64,000 bases of DNA from positions 17,747-81,746 of the IMG/VR virus record IMGVR_UViG_3300022926_000007; one strand, given 5' to 3'. Numbering within the stretch: the stretch's first letter is position 1; each line of letters begins with the position of its first letter. This stretch comes from a virus. The notes below the pieces were generated by a model that was not told where the DNA came from, did no database searches, and saw only the letters and a list, made by a program, of their open reading frames with translations. Shown piece by piece: positions 42,178 to 50,117 of the stretch. A program made the position numbers and the translations under genes.

Positions 42178-42206
42178 AATATAACATAATGGTCTTAAAT
42201 TGTCAA
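42178..42206 (-). promoter_or_regulatory. Sigma70-type promoter for gp33-gp59
   Basis: Minus strand TTGACA, 17 bases, TATATT, directly upstream of the gp33 leader hairpin. Confidence 0.78.
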
Positions 42207-42208
42207 TG

Positions 42209-42544
42209 TTATTTTGGCGCTTCTGTTAAATCAAATGTATGAAATAATATACATCTTTCAGCGCCACTTGGTACATCAATAGTTGCTGATGTTTGAGTAC
42301 CGTCTTCAGATATATAATAAGTTATCATAAAAACAGGTTGACCACCTTCTACCATTCCTTCTCTACCCAATGATATACTTACTGGTTTAAACTTATAATG
42401 TTTTAGATAGTTTTCTATTTTTTCTGGTGTTGAACACAAAGCTGGTATTTGTTGAAAATAATAATCACCATAATCGTCTGAATGGTCAGCATTAACAGAA
42501 AAAACAAATAAACTTAATATAAAACTTAAAATTAATTTCTTCAT
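42209..42544 (-). CDS. Secreted (periplasmic) protein, unknown
   Basis: 111 aa with a clear type I signal peptide (MKKLILSFILSLFVFSVNA, cleavage before DHSDD). The mature part has two Cys (ALCSTPEK and ERCILF) that may form a disulfide. Function unknown; exported phage proteins often affect superinfection or lysis. Confidence 0.65.
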   Translation of the reverse strand: MKKLILSFILSLFVFSVNADHSDDYGDYYFQQIPALCSTPEKIENYLKHYKFKPVSISLGREGMVEGGQPVFMITYYISEDGTQTSATIDVPSGAERCILFHTFDLTEAPK

Positions 42545-42581
42545 AGCCTCCTTGCTGATAAAACGAGGCCACCTTTTTGAT

Positions 42582-43277
42582 CTACTTGCTTATTTTATCT
42601 TTGTTTAATTCTTCATAATATTTATAAAAGCCATCAATTGCCTTCATAAGGTCTTGTTCGTAATCTTTCTTTTCTTTGATAAAACATTGTGAAGTACCAT
42701 CTTCACTTGCTAATAAAATAACCACTTGTTCTATTGGTGTACCAAATGTTTCTTCATACATATGAGCATATGCTGTAGTTTGCATAAAGTAATTATCAAT
42801 CCAACTTTCTTCTCTTTGTTTGTTGGCCGTTTTAAAATCAATTACAGATAGTTTACCATTGTATTCAGCAACACAGTCCACTTGACCAGCAATTGTAAGT
42901 TTTTTACTATACATAATTGCCTCTAGTAAATGTATGTTATCTATTTGATCTATGTAAGGTTTTAATAGTTTGAATAAACCTAATGGTAACACATCACGGA
43001 TTGATGGTGTTTCGTTCTTAATATATTGTTCTACTAAAGTGTGAGTAGCTTTACCTCTACGAGCTGCTCTACCCATTTCCCATTGAGCAACTTTCTCACC
43101 AATACTGTCACGCCATTTTTGTAAACCATCTTTTTTAAGTTGGCCTAATACTGTTGTAACTGATGGATAATTTTTACCGTCTATATTGTAAAATCTAAAA
43201 CCATCTACTTTCATACCTTTGGTTTTAGGAAGTAATGTCTTGTCTAAATCTATAAATTTAAATTCTTTTTTTGCCAT
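42582..43277 (-). CDS. PD-(D/E)XK (RecB-like) exonuclease
   Basis: 231 aa. The catalytic core is visible: LLEAIMYSKKLTIAGQVDCV with E119 and D134, then KLSVIDFKTANK with D147 and K149, and a Q-rich MQTTAYAHMYEE helix after it. This matches the MGME1/RecB-type single-strand exonucleases common in large phages. It probably acts in recombination or DNA processing. Preceded by its own early promoter. Confidence 0.85.
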   Translation of the reverse strand: MAKKEFKFIDLDKTLLPKTKGMKVDGFRFYNIDGKNYPSVTTVLGQLKKDGLQKWRDSIGEKVAQWEMGRAARRGKATHTLVEQYIKNETPSIRDVLPLGLFKLLKPYIDQIDNIHLLEAIMYSKKLTIAGQVDCVAEYNGKLSVIDFKTANKQREESWIDNYFMQTTAYAHMYEETFGTPIEQVVILLASEDGTSQCFIKEKKDYEQDLMKAIDGFYKYYEELNKDKISK

Positions 43278-43307
43278 AATATTTCACCTTCATTTATTGT
43301 ATTCCAT

Positions 43308-43336
43308 AATATATCATAATATAGGGCGTTTGTCAA
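43308..43336 (-). promoter_or_regulatory. Sigma70-type early promoter
   Basis: Minus strand TTGACA, 17 bases, TATATT before the PD-(D/E)XK exonuclease gene. Confidence 0.76.
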
Positions 43337-43384
43337 CCCTTAAATGCCCTTTTTCATATACATATTATTAAGTTCGTCAGGCGT

Positions 43385-43852
43385 TCAGTATTCGTACTTC
43401 TCGTATTGTGTCTTACCAAATTGATTTCTAAAAGCTCTCAATAGTTCTTTTCTATTTCCTTCTTTTTTGTACGATACGTGTACCCAACCAGAGTTCGGTT
43501 CATCTGGACCTTTCCAAAACTCCAATATCATTTGGTCATAATCTAAATTTTGATCTATCCAAATTACCAATTCTTGGTTGGAAACTCCAAAGATTTCAAA
43601 ATCGGCCGCCTGGCCTTTAGCGTGCTGTGAATTTTTGCTTGAGCCAATGGCCTCACACAATTCTTCGGATCTAAATCCGGAGCTCACACTTACGACTTTA
43701 CCAAAGTGATCTCGTACTGGTTGTAAAATTTTTTCACATAATAACTTTAAAGAGTTAATTTGATCCTCATTAGGATTATTATTAATTCCTTTTCGGTCAG
43801 CCGTCTGGCTGGCAACTAGCTCTTTAAGCGTGAAGTTTTTGCTTAATATCAT
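43385..43852 (-). CDS. Endolysin, peptidase M15 type
   Basis: 155 aa, single domain. The zinc site is intact: SSKNSQHAKGQAADFEI (H77, D84) and GWVHVSY (H125), with SVSSGFRS before it. M15_3 enzymes cleave peptidoglycan cross-links. No signal peptide, so release would need a holin. Its N-terminus overlaps the small DUF465-like gene. Confidence 0.88.
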   Translation of the reverse strand: MILSKNFTLKELVASQTADRKGINNNPNEDQINSLKLLCEKILQPVRDHFGKVVSVSSGFRSEELCEAIGSSKNSQHAKGQAADFEIFGVSNQELVIWIDQNLDYDQMILEFWKGPDEPNSGWVHVSYKKEGNRKELLRAFRNQFGKTQYEKYEY

Positions 43853-43994
43853 TTAGTTTATCCTTTGCTTTTAATTTTAACTTTTTGAGTTCTCTTAATT
43901 CAAACCAACTCTTTATACCTCTATCATTATTTCTTCTTTGTTCAATTTCATTTACTTTGGTTTTTAGTTCTTTATGTTTTGCTTTCGCTATCAT
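43824..43994 (-). CDS. DUF465-like small helical protein
   Basis: 56 aa (MIAKAKHKELKTKVNEIEQR at the start, ELKKLKLKAKDKLNDIKQKL near the end). The spacing of H, E and the C-terminal LKK.KL..KD.L helix is typical of DUF465/YdcH hairpins. It overlaps the endolysin start by 29 bases, coupling the two. Confidence 0.7.
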   Translation of the reverse strand: MIAKAKHKELKTKVNEIEQRRNNDRGIKSWFELRELKKLKLKAKDKLNDIKQKLHA

Positions 43995-43995
43995 A

Positions 43996-44388
43996 TTAAC
44001 CTCTCGTTAGTTTTAAGATTTTCTCTATTTGTGCCTTAATGATTGGACCTCTATTAGGCCAATGTATGTAAGGCTCGTCACTTTTAGATAGATTATATAA
44101 AAATGGTAATATAATCTTTTCTAAATCTTTAAATCTTTGTTGTGTTTCTTCATCTGATATTTCTTTTGTGATAGTTTCTTTTTCTGCCACAATTTGCATT
44201 ATCTCATTCATCATTGATTTGATAGATGAAACATCATCTTTGACTTTTGCTATTTCTAAATTTGAATTTTCTATGACGCTAGGGTCAATAGTTGGTTGTG
44301 TTTGTTCGGCAGGTTTTGATACTGGTGTTATACCCCAATCTTCATTAAGGTCAAACCCCCTCATATAATCTGGTATATCGTCAGCCAT
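43996..44388 (-). CDS. Conserved-type phage protein
   Basis: 130 aa. Starts MADDIPDYMRGFDLNEDWGI, has a coiled-coil middle (EIAKVKDDVSSIKSMMNEIM) and a C-terminal helix region (EPYIHWPNRGPIIKAQIEKI). Resembles uncharacterised proteins of marine T4-like phages; function unknown. Confidence 0.65.
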   Translation of the reverse strand: MADDIPDYMRGFDLNEDWGITPVSKPAEQTQPTIDPSVIENSNLEIAKVKDDVSSIKSMMNEIMQIVAEKETITKEISDEETQQRFKDLEKIILPFLYNLSKSDEPYIHWPNRGPIIKAQIEKILKLTRG

Positions 44389-44389
44389 A

Positions 44390-44689
44390 TTATTTCCTTT
44401 TCCTATGTTTTGCTAATACTTGTTCTGTTTTGGATTGTTTAATAGATTTTTTACCATATCTATCTGCTAAAGCACTTTTTGGATGTGCTTCTGCTATTCT
44501 ACTTAAATTTTCTTTCCATCCACCATCCGTTTTCATTGTTATACCTGAAGCACCACTAATAATATTTAGACCTTTAATCACCTGTGTTATGTGTGGATTC
44601 TTATCCAAATACTCTTCCATTTCAGAAATAGACATCATTTCATCATATTCTTTATTGGTTTTCTTATTTAAAAAAGTATAAATGGGCAT
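44390..44689 (-). CDS. FmdB-like N-terminus phage protein
   Basis: 99 aa. MPIYTFLNKKTNKEYDEMMS resembles the start of FmdB-type regulatory zinc ribbons, but the Cys pairs are missing. The C-terminus is basic (QVLAKHRKRK). Function unknown. Confidence 0.6.
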   Translation of the reverse strand: MPIYTFLNKKTNKEYDEMMSISEMEEYLDKNPHITQVIKGLNIISGASGITMKTDGGWKENLSRIAEAHPKSALADRYGKKSIKQSKTEQVLAKHRKRK

Positions 44690-44877
44690 TATTTAAACCA
44701 ATGATGATATGCTAGATATGGAACCAAAATAGGGTAAACTATATGTTCAACTATTTCATATAAAACTAAAAAAGTTAATATTATTGCCCACCATTTAGAT
44801 GTTTTAGCTTTATCAGCGACATAACCAAAAATCTTAGCGTGAGTTCTACCTATCTTTTGTATAAGTTTATTGAACAT
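44689..44877 (-). CDS. Small single-helix membrane protein
   Basis: 62 aa with a basic N-terminus and one membrane helix (WWAIILTFLVLYEIVEHIVY). Start and stop are adjacent to neighbours within the operon. Unknown. Confidence 0.6.
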   Translation of the reverse strand: MFNKLIQKIGRTHAKIFGYVADKAKTSKWWAIILTFLVLYEIVEHIVYPILVPYLAYHHWFK

Positions 44878-44878
44878 A

Positions 44879-45100
44879 TTATTGTTTAAAAGGATCTTTT
44901 GTTATAAAATACTTTTCTAGCATTTCTAATTGATCGTCATACTCAGCTATAATCTTTAATTCATTTTCAATTGTTTCTACAACATCTGGATGTTCAGCAA
45001 TACCATTTACTTTTTGTAATAATATTTCAACATTTGCTCTATGTTTATCTATATGTCCTGTAGCGTGTGATTTTAAAGCTTCTATTAATGCTTCTCTCAT
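44879..45100 (-). CDS. Small helical protein
   Basis: 73 aa, acidic, all-helical (MREALIEALKSHATGHIDKH; IENELKIIAEYDDQLEMLEK). Typical marine-phage orphan. ATGA overlap with the 38-aa gene upstream. Confidence 0.6.
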   Translation of the reverse strand: MREALIEALKSHATGHIDKHRANVEILLQKVNGIAEHPDVVETIENELKIIAEYDDQLEMLEKYFITKDPFKQ

Positions 45101-45213
45101 TGTTCTAACTCCTTTATTTGTTCTTCACTTAATTCAGATTCTTTTAATCCTTCTCTTAACATTTGTATTTGGGGTCCCGTTATTGTTTCTGTGTAATCAA
45201 ACTCTATTATCAT
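45097..45213 (-). CDS. 38-aa peptide
   Basis: MIIEFDYTETITGPQIQMLR followed by a Glu-rich helix. Both ends overlap neighbours by ATGA, which supports translation. Function unknown. Confidence 0.5.
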   Translation of the reverse strand: MIIEFDYTETITGPQIQMLREGLKESELSEEQIKELEQ

Positions 45214-45416
45214 ACTAATCCACTCCATCCATTATCTGGTTCTATTGTTTTTTTTCTTTTAAAACTACCTTTGCCTTTTTTAGGTTTAACTACCTTTGAT
45301 TTATACTTCGGTGTTCTAACCTCTTTGGCCATAGGATTAGTTTTAAAAATCCTGTTGTACTCTTCCTCGTATTTCTTATTAGTTATACGGCTTCTACCGT
45401 CCCATTTACCTGGCAT
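45210..45416 (-). CDS. Small basic protein
   Basis: 68 aa from the ATG with AAGAG upstream, giving MPGKWDGRSRITNKKYEEEY and a Lys-rich middle. Longer in-frame starts would lie deep inside the upstream gene. Unknown; similar short KWDGRSR proteins occur in related phages as I recall. Confidence 0.58.
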   Translation of the reverse strand: MPGKWDGRSRITNKKYEEEYNRIFKTNPMAKEVRTPKYKSKVVKPKKGKGSFKRKKTIEPDNGWSGLV

Positions 45417-45978
45417 TTCCAATACTCTTTTGATACCACTCTGGAACAACTGCTGGAGCTTTCCAAGTAGCAAATCTTTGTTTCTTCATAATATAATAGT
45501 TACGATAACTACCAACTACATCACCTGGTATTTTACATTCATCTGGCATAGCAGGTGTTGGATCAGTAGCAATTTTATTTATCTCAGCATTTTTAGGTGG
45601 GTGTTTTAACAAATCACCTAGTTTTTGAATTGCTAAGTGGTTTTTTGTGTGATTATATCTTTTTTTGTATTCTTCATTTAGAGCCATCATATGTCTATAC
45701 AACCACAAATAGTTATAAGCAGATTCAAATAACCATAATGTACTAGGGTGTTTTATCCAGCCTGCCTTATACAATACGGCCTCCATATTTGAATTAGGAT
45801 GTTTCCATCTTTTTATCTTACGACCATTTTTTGTTTTATCATAGTATTCTGTACCATCTAATACTCTATGACAAGTAGATAACAATTGTGCTGATTCTAA
45901 AATCATTTTGACCACGTGTTTATCACAACTCATTTGAGCAGCTTTAATAGGGTCTTTATCTAAGTAAAATATATTCAT
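45406..45978 (-). CDS. Conserved phage protein (MNIFYLDKDP family)
   Basis: 190 aa. The start MNIFYLDKDPIKAAQMSCDK then HVVKMILESAQLLSTCHRVL is a widely seen phage/protist-virus signature, sometimes annotated as pyrimidine-dimer DNA glycosylase-like because of N-terminal resemblance to DenV. Catalytic assignment is not possible here. His/Cys-rich N-terminal half. Confidence 0.7.
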   Translation of the reverse strand: MNIFYLDKDPIKAAQMSCDKHVVKMILESAQLLSTCHRVLDGTEYYDKTKNGRKIKRWKHPNSNMEAVLYKAGWIKHPSTLWLFESAYNYLWLYRHMMALNEEYKKRYNHTKNHLAIQKLGDLLKHPPKNAEINKIATDPTPAMPDECKIPGDVVGSYRNYYIMKKQRFATWKAPAVVPEWYQKSIGNAR

Positions 45979-45987
45979 TGTACCTCC

Positions 45988-46338
45988 CTAATATACAGCA
46001 TTTTCATATTTTGTTTGTTTATTTAATTTGCTTTCAACATTATCTATTTTTTTGTATAAGATAATTAAATCATTTTTCAATTGTTTCATATACATTGATA
46101 AATCATAGTCTATACTACCCAACTCTTTTTTTACATCATTTAATTTTTCATCAATAAATGAATTGTCAACTGTACTTTCTACTTTTACATCAAGCACTTT
46201 ATCTTCTAGCATAACCAAACTACGTTTTACTTTTGTTTCAGACTCTTTAATATTTTCATTAATAATATGGATTGAATAAACTGTATATACAGCAACTAAT
46301 ATTAAAAATGTTTTAATAGTATTGTTTATTATATTCAT
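45988..46338 (-). CDS. Membrane-anchored coiled-coil protein
   Basis: 116 aa: one N-terminal membrane helix (TIKTFLILVAVYTVYSIHII) followed by a long coiled coil (VKKELGSIDYDLSMYMKQLK...IDNVESKL). The layout fits an inner-membrane spanin-like or envelope-tethered protein. Unknown family. Confidence 0.58.
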   Translation of the reverse strand: MNIINNTIKTFLILVAVYTVYSIHIINENIKESETKVKRSLVMLEDKVLDVKVESTVDNSFIDEKLNDVKKELGSIDYDLSMYMKQLKNDLIILYKKIDNVESKLNKQTKYENAVY

Positions 46339-46538
46339 TAGTCGATCACTTTTCTAAAATATCCCATAGCATTATATTTTTCACTTAATTTTTTAAACAC
46401 ATTATACCAATATTCTTTTGACCAATTAGTTTCAGCCATTCTACACCTATTTTCGGCGTTTGTCAACCGTCTAATTTGATCTGAATTTAAATGTGATAAT
46501 TGTGGTATTGTTCTATTTACATCTTCAATTGTCATCAT
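46338..46538 (-). CDS. Small hypothetical protein
   Basis: 66 aa, preceded by GGAGG. Contains ENRCRMAETNWSKEYWYNVF. It is the first gene after the promoter at 46563, coupled to the membrane coiled-coil gene. No family. Confidence 0.6.
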   Translation of the reverse strand: MMTIEDVNRTIPQLSHLNSDQIRRLTNAENRCRMAETNWSKEYWYNVFKKLSEKYNAMGYFRKVID

Positions 46539-46562
46539 AATATATAACCTCCGTATTCTTAT

Positions 46563-46590
46563 AATATATCATATCTGGCCTAAATGTCAA
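46563..46590 (-). promoter_or_regulatory. Sigma70-type early promoter
   Basis: Minus strand TTGACA, 16 bases, TATATT, in the gap after the 310-aa membrane protein gene. Confidence 0.7.
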
Positions 46591-46592
46591 GC

Positions 46593-47525
46593 CTATATGT
46601 TTCTGTCCTGCCTGTTATTTATTGACATTATTTCGTTTAATTTTACCTTAATTTCGTCTGGATTGTCACCTAAGCCTTTGGTAATGTCTTTAAAACCTTT
46701 TAATCTCTTGTTCCTTTTCTCTAATTTTTGTATCTTTTTTCTTAAATCCTGATTTCGATTCTCTTTTACAAGTATCTTTTTCATACGCCATTGTCTTAAA
46801 GATATATTGGCCGCTATCAATAATAATACAGCTAAAGGATCAAATACAAATATAAGAATTAATATGACAATACGAACCGCCTTATCAAAGTTATCTTGTG
46901 CGTTCTCACCATATATCAGTTCAGCAACATATTTAATTGGTCCGACTTCGGCTTCAATCTTATCTTGTTCTAAACTTAATGACGCTTTTTCATTTGTAAG
47001 TTCAGCAATCTTATCACTTGCGTTATTGATTGCTGTATTTAAAGTGTTTCGTTCTTCTTCTTGTTTTTGTCTTTCTTTTAAACCACGTGTAACAAATTCT
47101 TTTTCAATATACACATCTAAAGCTTTATCTAATTGATCTAAAGTCTTTTGTGACCTGTCTATAATTAACTGTTGTTGATTAATTTGATTGTTTAATACAG
47201 AAATTTTTATGTTATTACCTGATGTAGGTTTTACTTGGTCAAGGTGTGCCTTTGATAGAAAACCAAAGATACCCATTGATGTAATGAATATTAAAACTAT
47301 AATAGCACCAAAGAGATATGCTTTTAGTAAACGTGGTACATCACTATTCCAGTTATTATATAACCAACTGGCGGCAACAAGTTTACCAACTTCTAATGCT
47401 GAACCCATAGCAATAATAGGTATCACAGCACCAGCAAACAATGTTGCTAGACCTATGATTGAATACCCAGCCGCTATAATAGATATAGATATGGCCGATA
47501 GAAATGTAAGTATTGTTAAAAACAT
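46593..47525 (-). CDS. Polytopic membrane protein with coiled-coil centre
   Basis: 310 aa. Three N-terminal helices (about 5-90), a long cytoplasmic or periplasmic coiled-coil segment (about 100-200), a further helix pair including IVILILIFVFDPLAVLLLIA, and a basic tail. I recall similar proteins in many marine phages, always unassigned. Overlaps the glucosaminidase stop. Confidence 0.65.
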   Translation of the reverse strand: MFLTILTFLSAISISIIAAGYSIIGLATLFAGAVIPIIAMGSALEVGKLVAASWLYNNWNSDVPRLLKAYLFGAIIVLIFITSMGIFGFLSKAHLDQVKPTSGNNIKISVLNNQINQQQLIIDRSQKTLDQLDKALDVYIEKEFVTRGLKERQKQEEERNTLNTAINNASDKIAELTNEKASLSLEQDKIEAEVGPIKYVAELIYGENAQDNFDKAVRIVILILIFVFDPLAVLLLIAANISLRQWRMKKILVKENRNQDLRKKIQKLEKRNKRLKGFKDITKGLGDNPDEIKVKLNEIMSINNRQDRNI

Positions 47526-48106
47526 TATTTTATATTATACTCGTTTCTAATTGTTTTAATTATACTTTTAATTTTAGGAAAATAATTTTTATCTGAGGCG
47601 TAGGCACCAAGTGTTTCTACTAATTTAAATGGGTCGTCAATTCCTTCTTCTCTCAACTTCCTATAATCTTCAAAACTTGTACCATTATTTAGTATTTTAA
47701 TATAGTGTTCTACACTATAACATTCGTGTTCATAAACTCTTACACCCCATTTCTTTGGAGTATTTGATGGTAACATATGAGGGTCTTGTAAATCATATGT
47801 TCTTATACCAAATAAGTTTTTACCAACTTTGGCAAACCGACTATCACCCCAACCTGATTCTAATGCTGCCTGAGCAAGTAATAGTTCTACATTTACTTTT
47901 TCAAAATCTTTATTTTTCCAATAGACATAATCCACACATTGTAAAACGTTATCTAAAAATTGTTGATTGTTTGTGTGTTCAAAATCAGGTTTAGTTGGTA
48001 TTATTTCTGCTGCTCTGGTCTTACCATCTTGTATATAAAAATATATGGTTATCGCAAAAAATAAAGCGACAATAACTCCCATAATTGTTTTTATAAAGAT
48101 TTTCAC
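47525..48106 (-). CDS. Glucosaminidase-type cell wall hydrolase with membrane anchor
   Basis: 193 aa. N-terminal membrane helix or uncleaved signal (residues 6-25), then the Bax/glucosaminidase core LLLAQAALESGWGDSRFAKV with likely catalytic E83 and GKNLFGIRTY, and a C-terminal LGAYASDKNYFPKIKSII. It would hydrolyse glycan strands from the periplasmic side. It is the second peptidoglycan enzyme after the M15 endolysin. Confidence 0.85.
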   Translation of the reverse strand: MKIFIKTIMGVIVALFFAITIYFYIQDGKTRAAEIIPTKPDFEHTNNQQFLDNVLQCVDYVYWKNKDFEKVNVELLLAQAALESGWGDSRFAKVGKNLFGIRTYDLQDPHMLPSNTPKKWGVRVYEHECYSVEHYIKILNNGTSFEDYRKLREEGIDDPFKLVETLGAYASDKNYFPKIKSIIKTIRNEYNIK

Positions 48107-48408
48107 TTTACCCTCGCTATGTATTCATATGCTTGAATAGGACTCTCATCTTTATCATCATAAACATAGTCTAATTTTTTTTGAAAGAAATCTAATTTAT
48201 CTTTGTATTGAGATATATTATCAAATATCTTTTGTGCTTGTTTTTCTGTATAGTTATTGTGTATATCTCTTACCCAATTACCCTCATAGTAAACTCTACT
48301 TGTACCTGATATGTTACTTGGTTTAGCAAGTTCTCTTACTTGTAATACTGCCTCACCAATTCTAGCCTTTAAATAAGGGTCTAGTTCTTTTACTTGTCTT
48401 CTCGCCAT
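48103..48408 (-). CDS. Small basic hypothetical protein
   Basis: 101 aa. ATG at 48408 is preceded by GGAG at the right distance. Contains a long C-terminal helix (AQKIFDNISQYKDKLDFFQK). Overlaps the glucosaminidase start by 4 bases. Confidence 0.6.
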   Translation of the reverse strand: MARRQVKELDPYLKARIGEAVLQVRELAKPSNISGTSRVYYEGNWVRDIHNNYTEKQAQKIFDNISQYKDKLDFFQKKLDYVYDDKDESPIQAYEYIARVK

Positions 48409-48422
48409 CACTTCTCTCCATA

Positions 48423-48830
48423 TTATAAATCAAGGCCAATTTGATTTAACTTTGGTCTGAAACTATAAAATAACTTATTATGGTTTCCTGAATCACCCTT
48501 ATTGGCCATTTGATAAAGGTGGACCATTTCGTGGCCTAAAGTGTCCACAAAATCTCTTTTACTGTTATATTCTGGTAACATTTCTAACCAGTATTGTCGT
48601 GTGCCTTTTCTTTTCCACTCCCAAGCAATCACTTGCCCATAACAGAATTTCTTTGTCTTATCTTTGTAAATCTTTTTAATCAAAATCTCATTAAAAGGTG
48701 ACAACTTGTTTTTAAATACCGCTTTATTAATCATAGCAAAATAATATTTAATGTCTTTGTAAGTTGTTTTATACTTCTTACGTGAAGACAATTCCCTTTT
48801 CAATTTCTTTTTGATTTGTGATTTATCCAT
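48423..48830 (-). CDS. SprT-like zinc metallopeptidase
   Basis: 135 aa. HEMVH (H100-H104) in DTLGHEMVHLYQMANKGDSG with a third ligand candidate H117 (GNHNKLFYS) matches the SprT/SPRTN domain. Cellular SPRTN cleaves DNA-protein cross-links; the phage version might act on DNA-bound host proteins (inference). Lacks the C-terminal zinc ribbon. Confidence 0.85.
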   Translation of the reverse strand: MDKSQIKKKLKRELSSRKKYKTTYKDIKYYFAMINKAVFKNKLSPFNEILIKKIYKDKTKKFCYGQVIAWEWKRKGTRQYWLEMLPEYNSKRDFVDTLGHEMVHLYQMANKGDSGNHNKLFYSFRPKLNQIGLDL

Positions 48831-48946
48831 TTTTCTTTTCTCCCCTTAAAAAATTTGTATAATAAAATTATAAAACCTGCCATAATTATAATAAAAATCT
48901 CTTTTGGTAATAATGTATAAATCAATTCAAATATTTCAAAAGGCAT
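48800..48946 (-). CDS. Small single-helix membrane protein
   Basis: 48 aa (MPFEIFELIYTLLPKEIFII, then a basic tail KGRKEKWINHKSKRN). Overlaps the gene before it by 11 bases and the SprT-like gene after it by 31 bases. Plausible but short. Confidence 0.5.
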   Translation of the reverse strand: MPFEIFELIYTLLPKEIFIIIMAGFIILLYKFFKGRKEKWINHKSKRN

Positions 48947-49127
48947 TGTGACCGCCTATTTCTAATATAATATAAAAAAATATCATAATTAAAAGTGAAA
49001 TAAATGTTAAACCACCTGTAACATATATTACACCCTTAATAATACTAGGAAAAAATCTTATTAAGAACAAAGCTGTGCTTAATAAAATAAATCCTATGAT
49101 TATAAATTCTATATTACTCACAATCAT
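48936..49127 (-). CDS. Small two-helix membrane protein
   Basis: 63 aa, almost entirely hydrophobic: FIIIGFILLSTALFLI and GVIYVTGGLTFISLLIMIFF. Overlaps the secreted protein gene upstream. Could be holin-like or membrane-altering; unknown. Confidence 0.58.
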   Translation of the reverse strand: MIVSNIEFIIIGFILLSTALFLIRFFPSIIKGVIYVTGGLTFISLLIMIFFYIILEIGGHNAF

Positions 49128-49452
49128 CCTCTATTTTAGAACCTTTAAGTAAAGCACACTTATATTCTTCGTCTGCTTTTAATCTCATTTCTGCCATCAC
49201 ACCATCAAGTATAGCTGGCAAATATTGTTGTAGAACACTAATTGATTCTAAAGCAAATTGATGAGCAATTTTTTGTAGTTCGCTTTCCATCAATTTTGAT
49301 ACATCTACGTTTGTACCATTTACTGTACTTTGTATAACGTGACCTACTACGGCCTTGTTATAATCATCAGCCATCACCGAGTTCATAAAACTCGTAAGAC
49401 TAAACCATAATGTAGCAAGAATAATTGCTAATGTTATCAAGTATTTTTTCAT
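49114..49452 (-). CDS. Secreted protein, unknown
   Basis: 112 aa with a signal peptide (LITLAIILATLWFSLTSFM, cleavage probably after VMA). The mature part is helical (LQKIAHQFALESISVLQQYL) with two C-terminal Cys. First gene after the promoter at 49477. Confidence 0.62.
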   Translation of the reverse strand: MKKYLITLAIILATLWFSLTSFMNSVMADDYNKAVVGHVIQSTVNGTNVDVSKLMESELQKIAHQFALESISVLQQYLPAILDGVMAEMRLKADEEYKCALLKGSKIEDDCE

Positions 49453-49476
49453 AATATAATCTCCTTTATATTATTT

Positions 49477-49505
49477 AGGATACTACATTATGACCAAAAT
49501 GTCAA
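49477..49505 (-). promoter_or_regulatory. Sigma70-type early promoter
   Basis: Minus strand TTGACA, 17 bases, TATCCT. Confidence 0.7.
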
Positions 49506-49538
49506 GCGTTAAAAAGCGTTGGGAGGTAAGGGTTTTTA

Positions 49539-49563
49539 GTAGGGCGTGAATGTCACACCCTAC
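49539..49563. terminator. Strong hairpin, possible terminator
   Basis: 11-bp stem GTAGGGCGTGA/TCACACCCTAC with a 3-base loop (one G-U pair on RNA). No U tract follows on either strand, so termination would be factor-aided. It sits between the DUF6433-like gene and the next promoter. Confidence 0.5.
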
Positions 49564-49582
49564 AAAATGAGTAGATTTTACT

Positions 49583-50095
49583 CTATTTTTTCATAAATTC
49601 GTCATTCCAGTTAAATGATTCTTTTACCATTTCAGCTGTTAGACCTTTATAAACTTTGTTTAGTTTTTTATCTTTTACATTTATTAGAACCTCAGCCTCA
49701 CTTTGATGTAGGCCTTCTAACATTTGTATAAACAAGGTTTCTTTCCTTGTTTTACTAATTGTACTATCGCCACCTTCTATAAACAAATACAATCTTCTTG
49801 TTTCATTCTTTAATAAAGTGTGTTCAGTACCAACTGGTGCCTCATTAGCGATATAAGGCGGTGTTCCTTCTGGTAATATCCACTTAATTTTAGGATCAAA
49901 GGCTGCCTTTAAAAGTTGTCTTATGTAAGGTTGATCGTACCTTTTTAAAACTTCTATCTTTTTAGGCTTATCTTTGGCGTTATTAATTTTAGTAAAAATC
50001 TCGTGTACAGTTTCTCCAGCAGCACCTGATGTGGCTGACATAGCTGACATAGCTTTTCTACTAATTAAGTTTGGGTTTTGTGTTGGCTCTGCCAT
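49583..50095 (-). CDS. DUF6433-like phage protein
   Basis: 170 aa. The pattern KYRDQPYIRQ-like YDQPYIRQLLKAAFDPKIKW, then LPEGTPPYIANEAPVGTEHT and MLEGLHQSEAEVLINVKDKK is conserved in marine T4-like phages under DUF6433. Located next to the RNase H gene, so a replication or recombination role is possible. Confidence 0.78.
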   Translation of the reverse strand: MAEPTQNPNLISRKAMSAMSATSGAAGETVHEIFTKINNAKDKPKKIEVLKRYDQPYIRQLLKAAFDPKIKWILPEGTPPYIANEAPVGTEHTLLKNETRRLYLFIEGGDSTISKTRKETLFIQMLEGLHQSEAEVLINVKDKKLNKVYKGLTAEMVKESFNWNDEFMKK

Positions 50096-50117
50096 AATTT
50101 ACTCCATATATATGTTA

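Noticed and set aside
43337-43384. Short in-frame extension TPDELNNMYMKKGI after the endolysin TGA
   Set aside because: Too short and no start codon; cannot be supported as a gene or readthrough product.
46807-47136. 109-codon open frame on the + strand opposite the 310-aa membrane protein
   Set aside because: Antisense shadow; the minus strand frame has clear helices and good start context.
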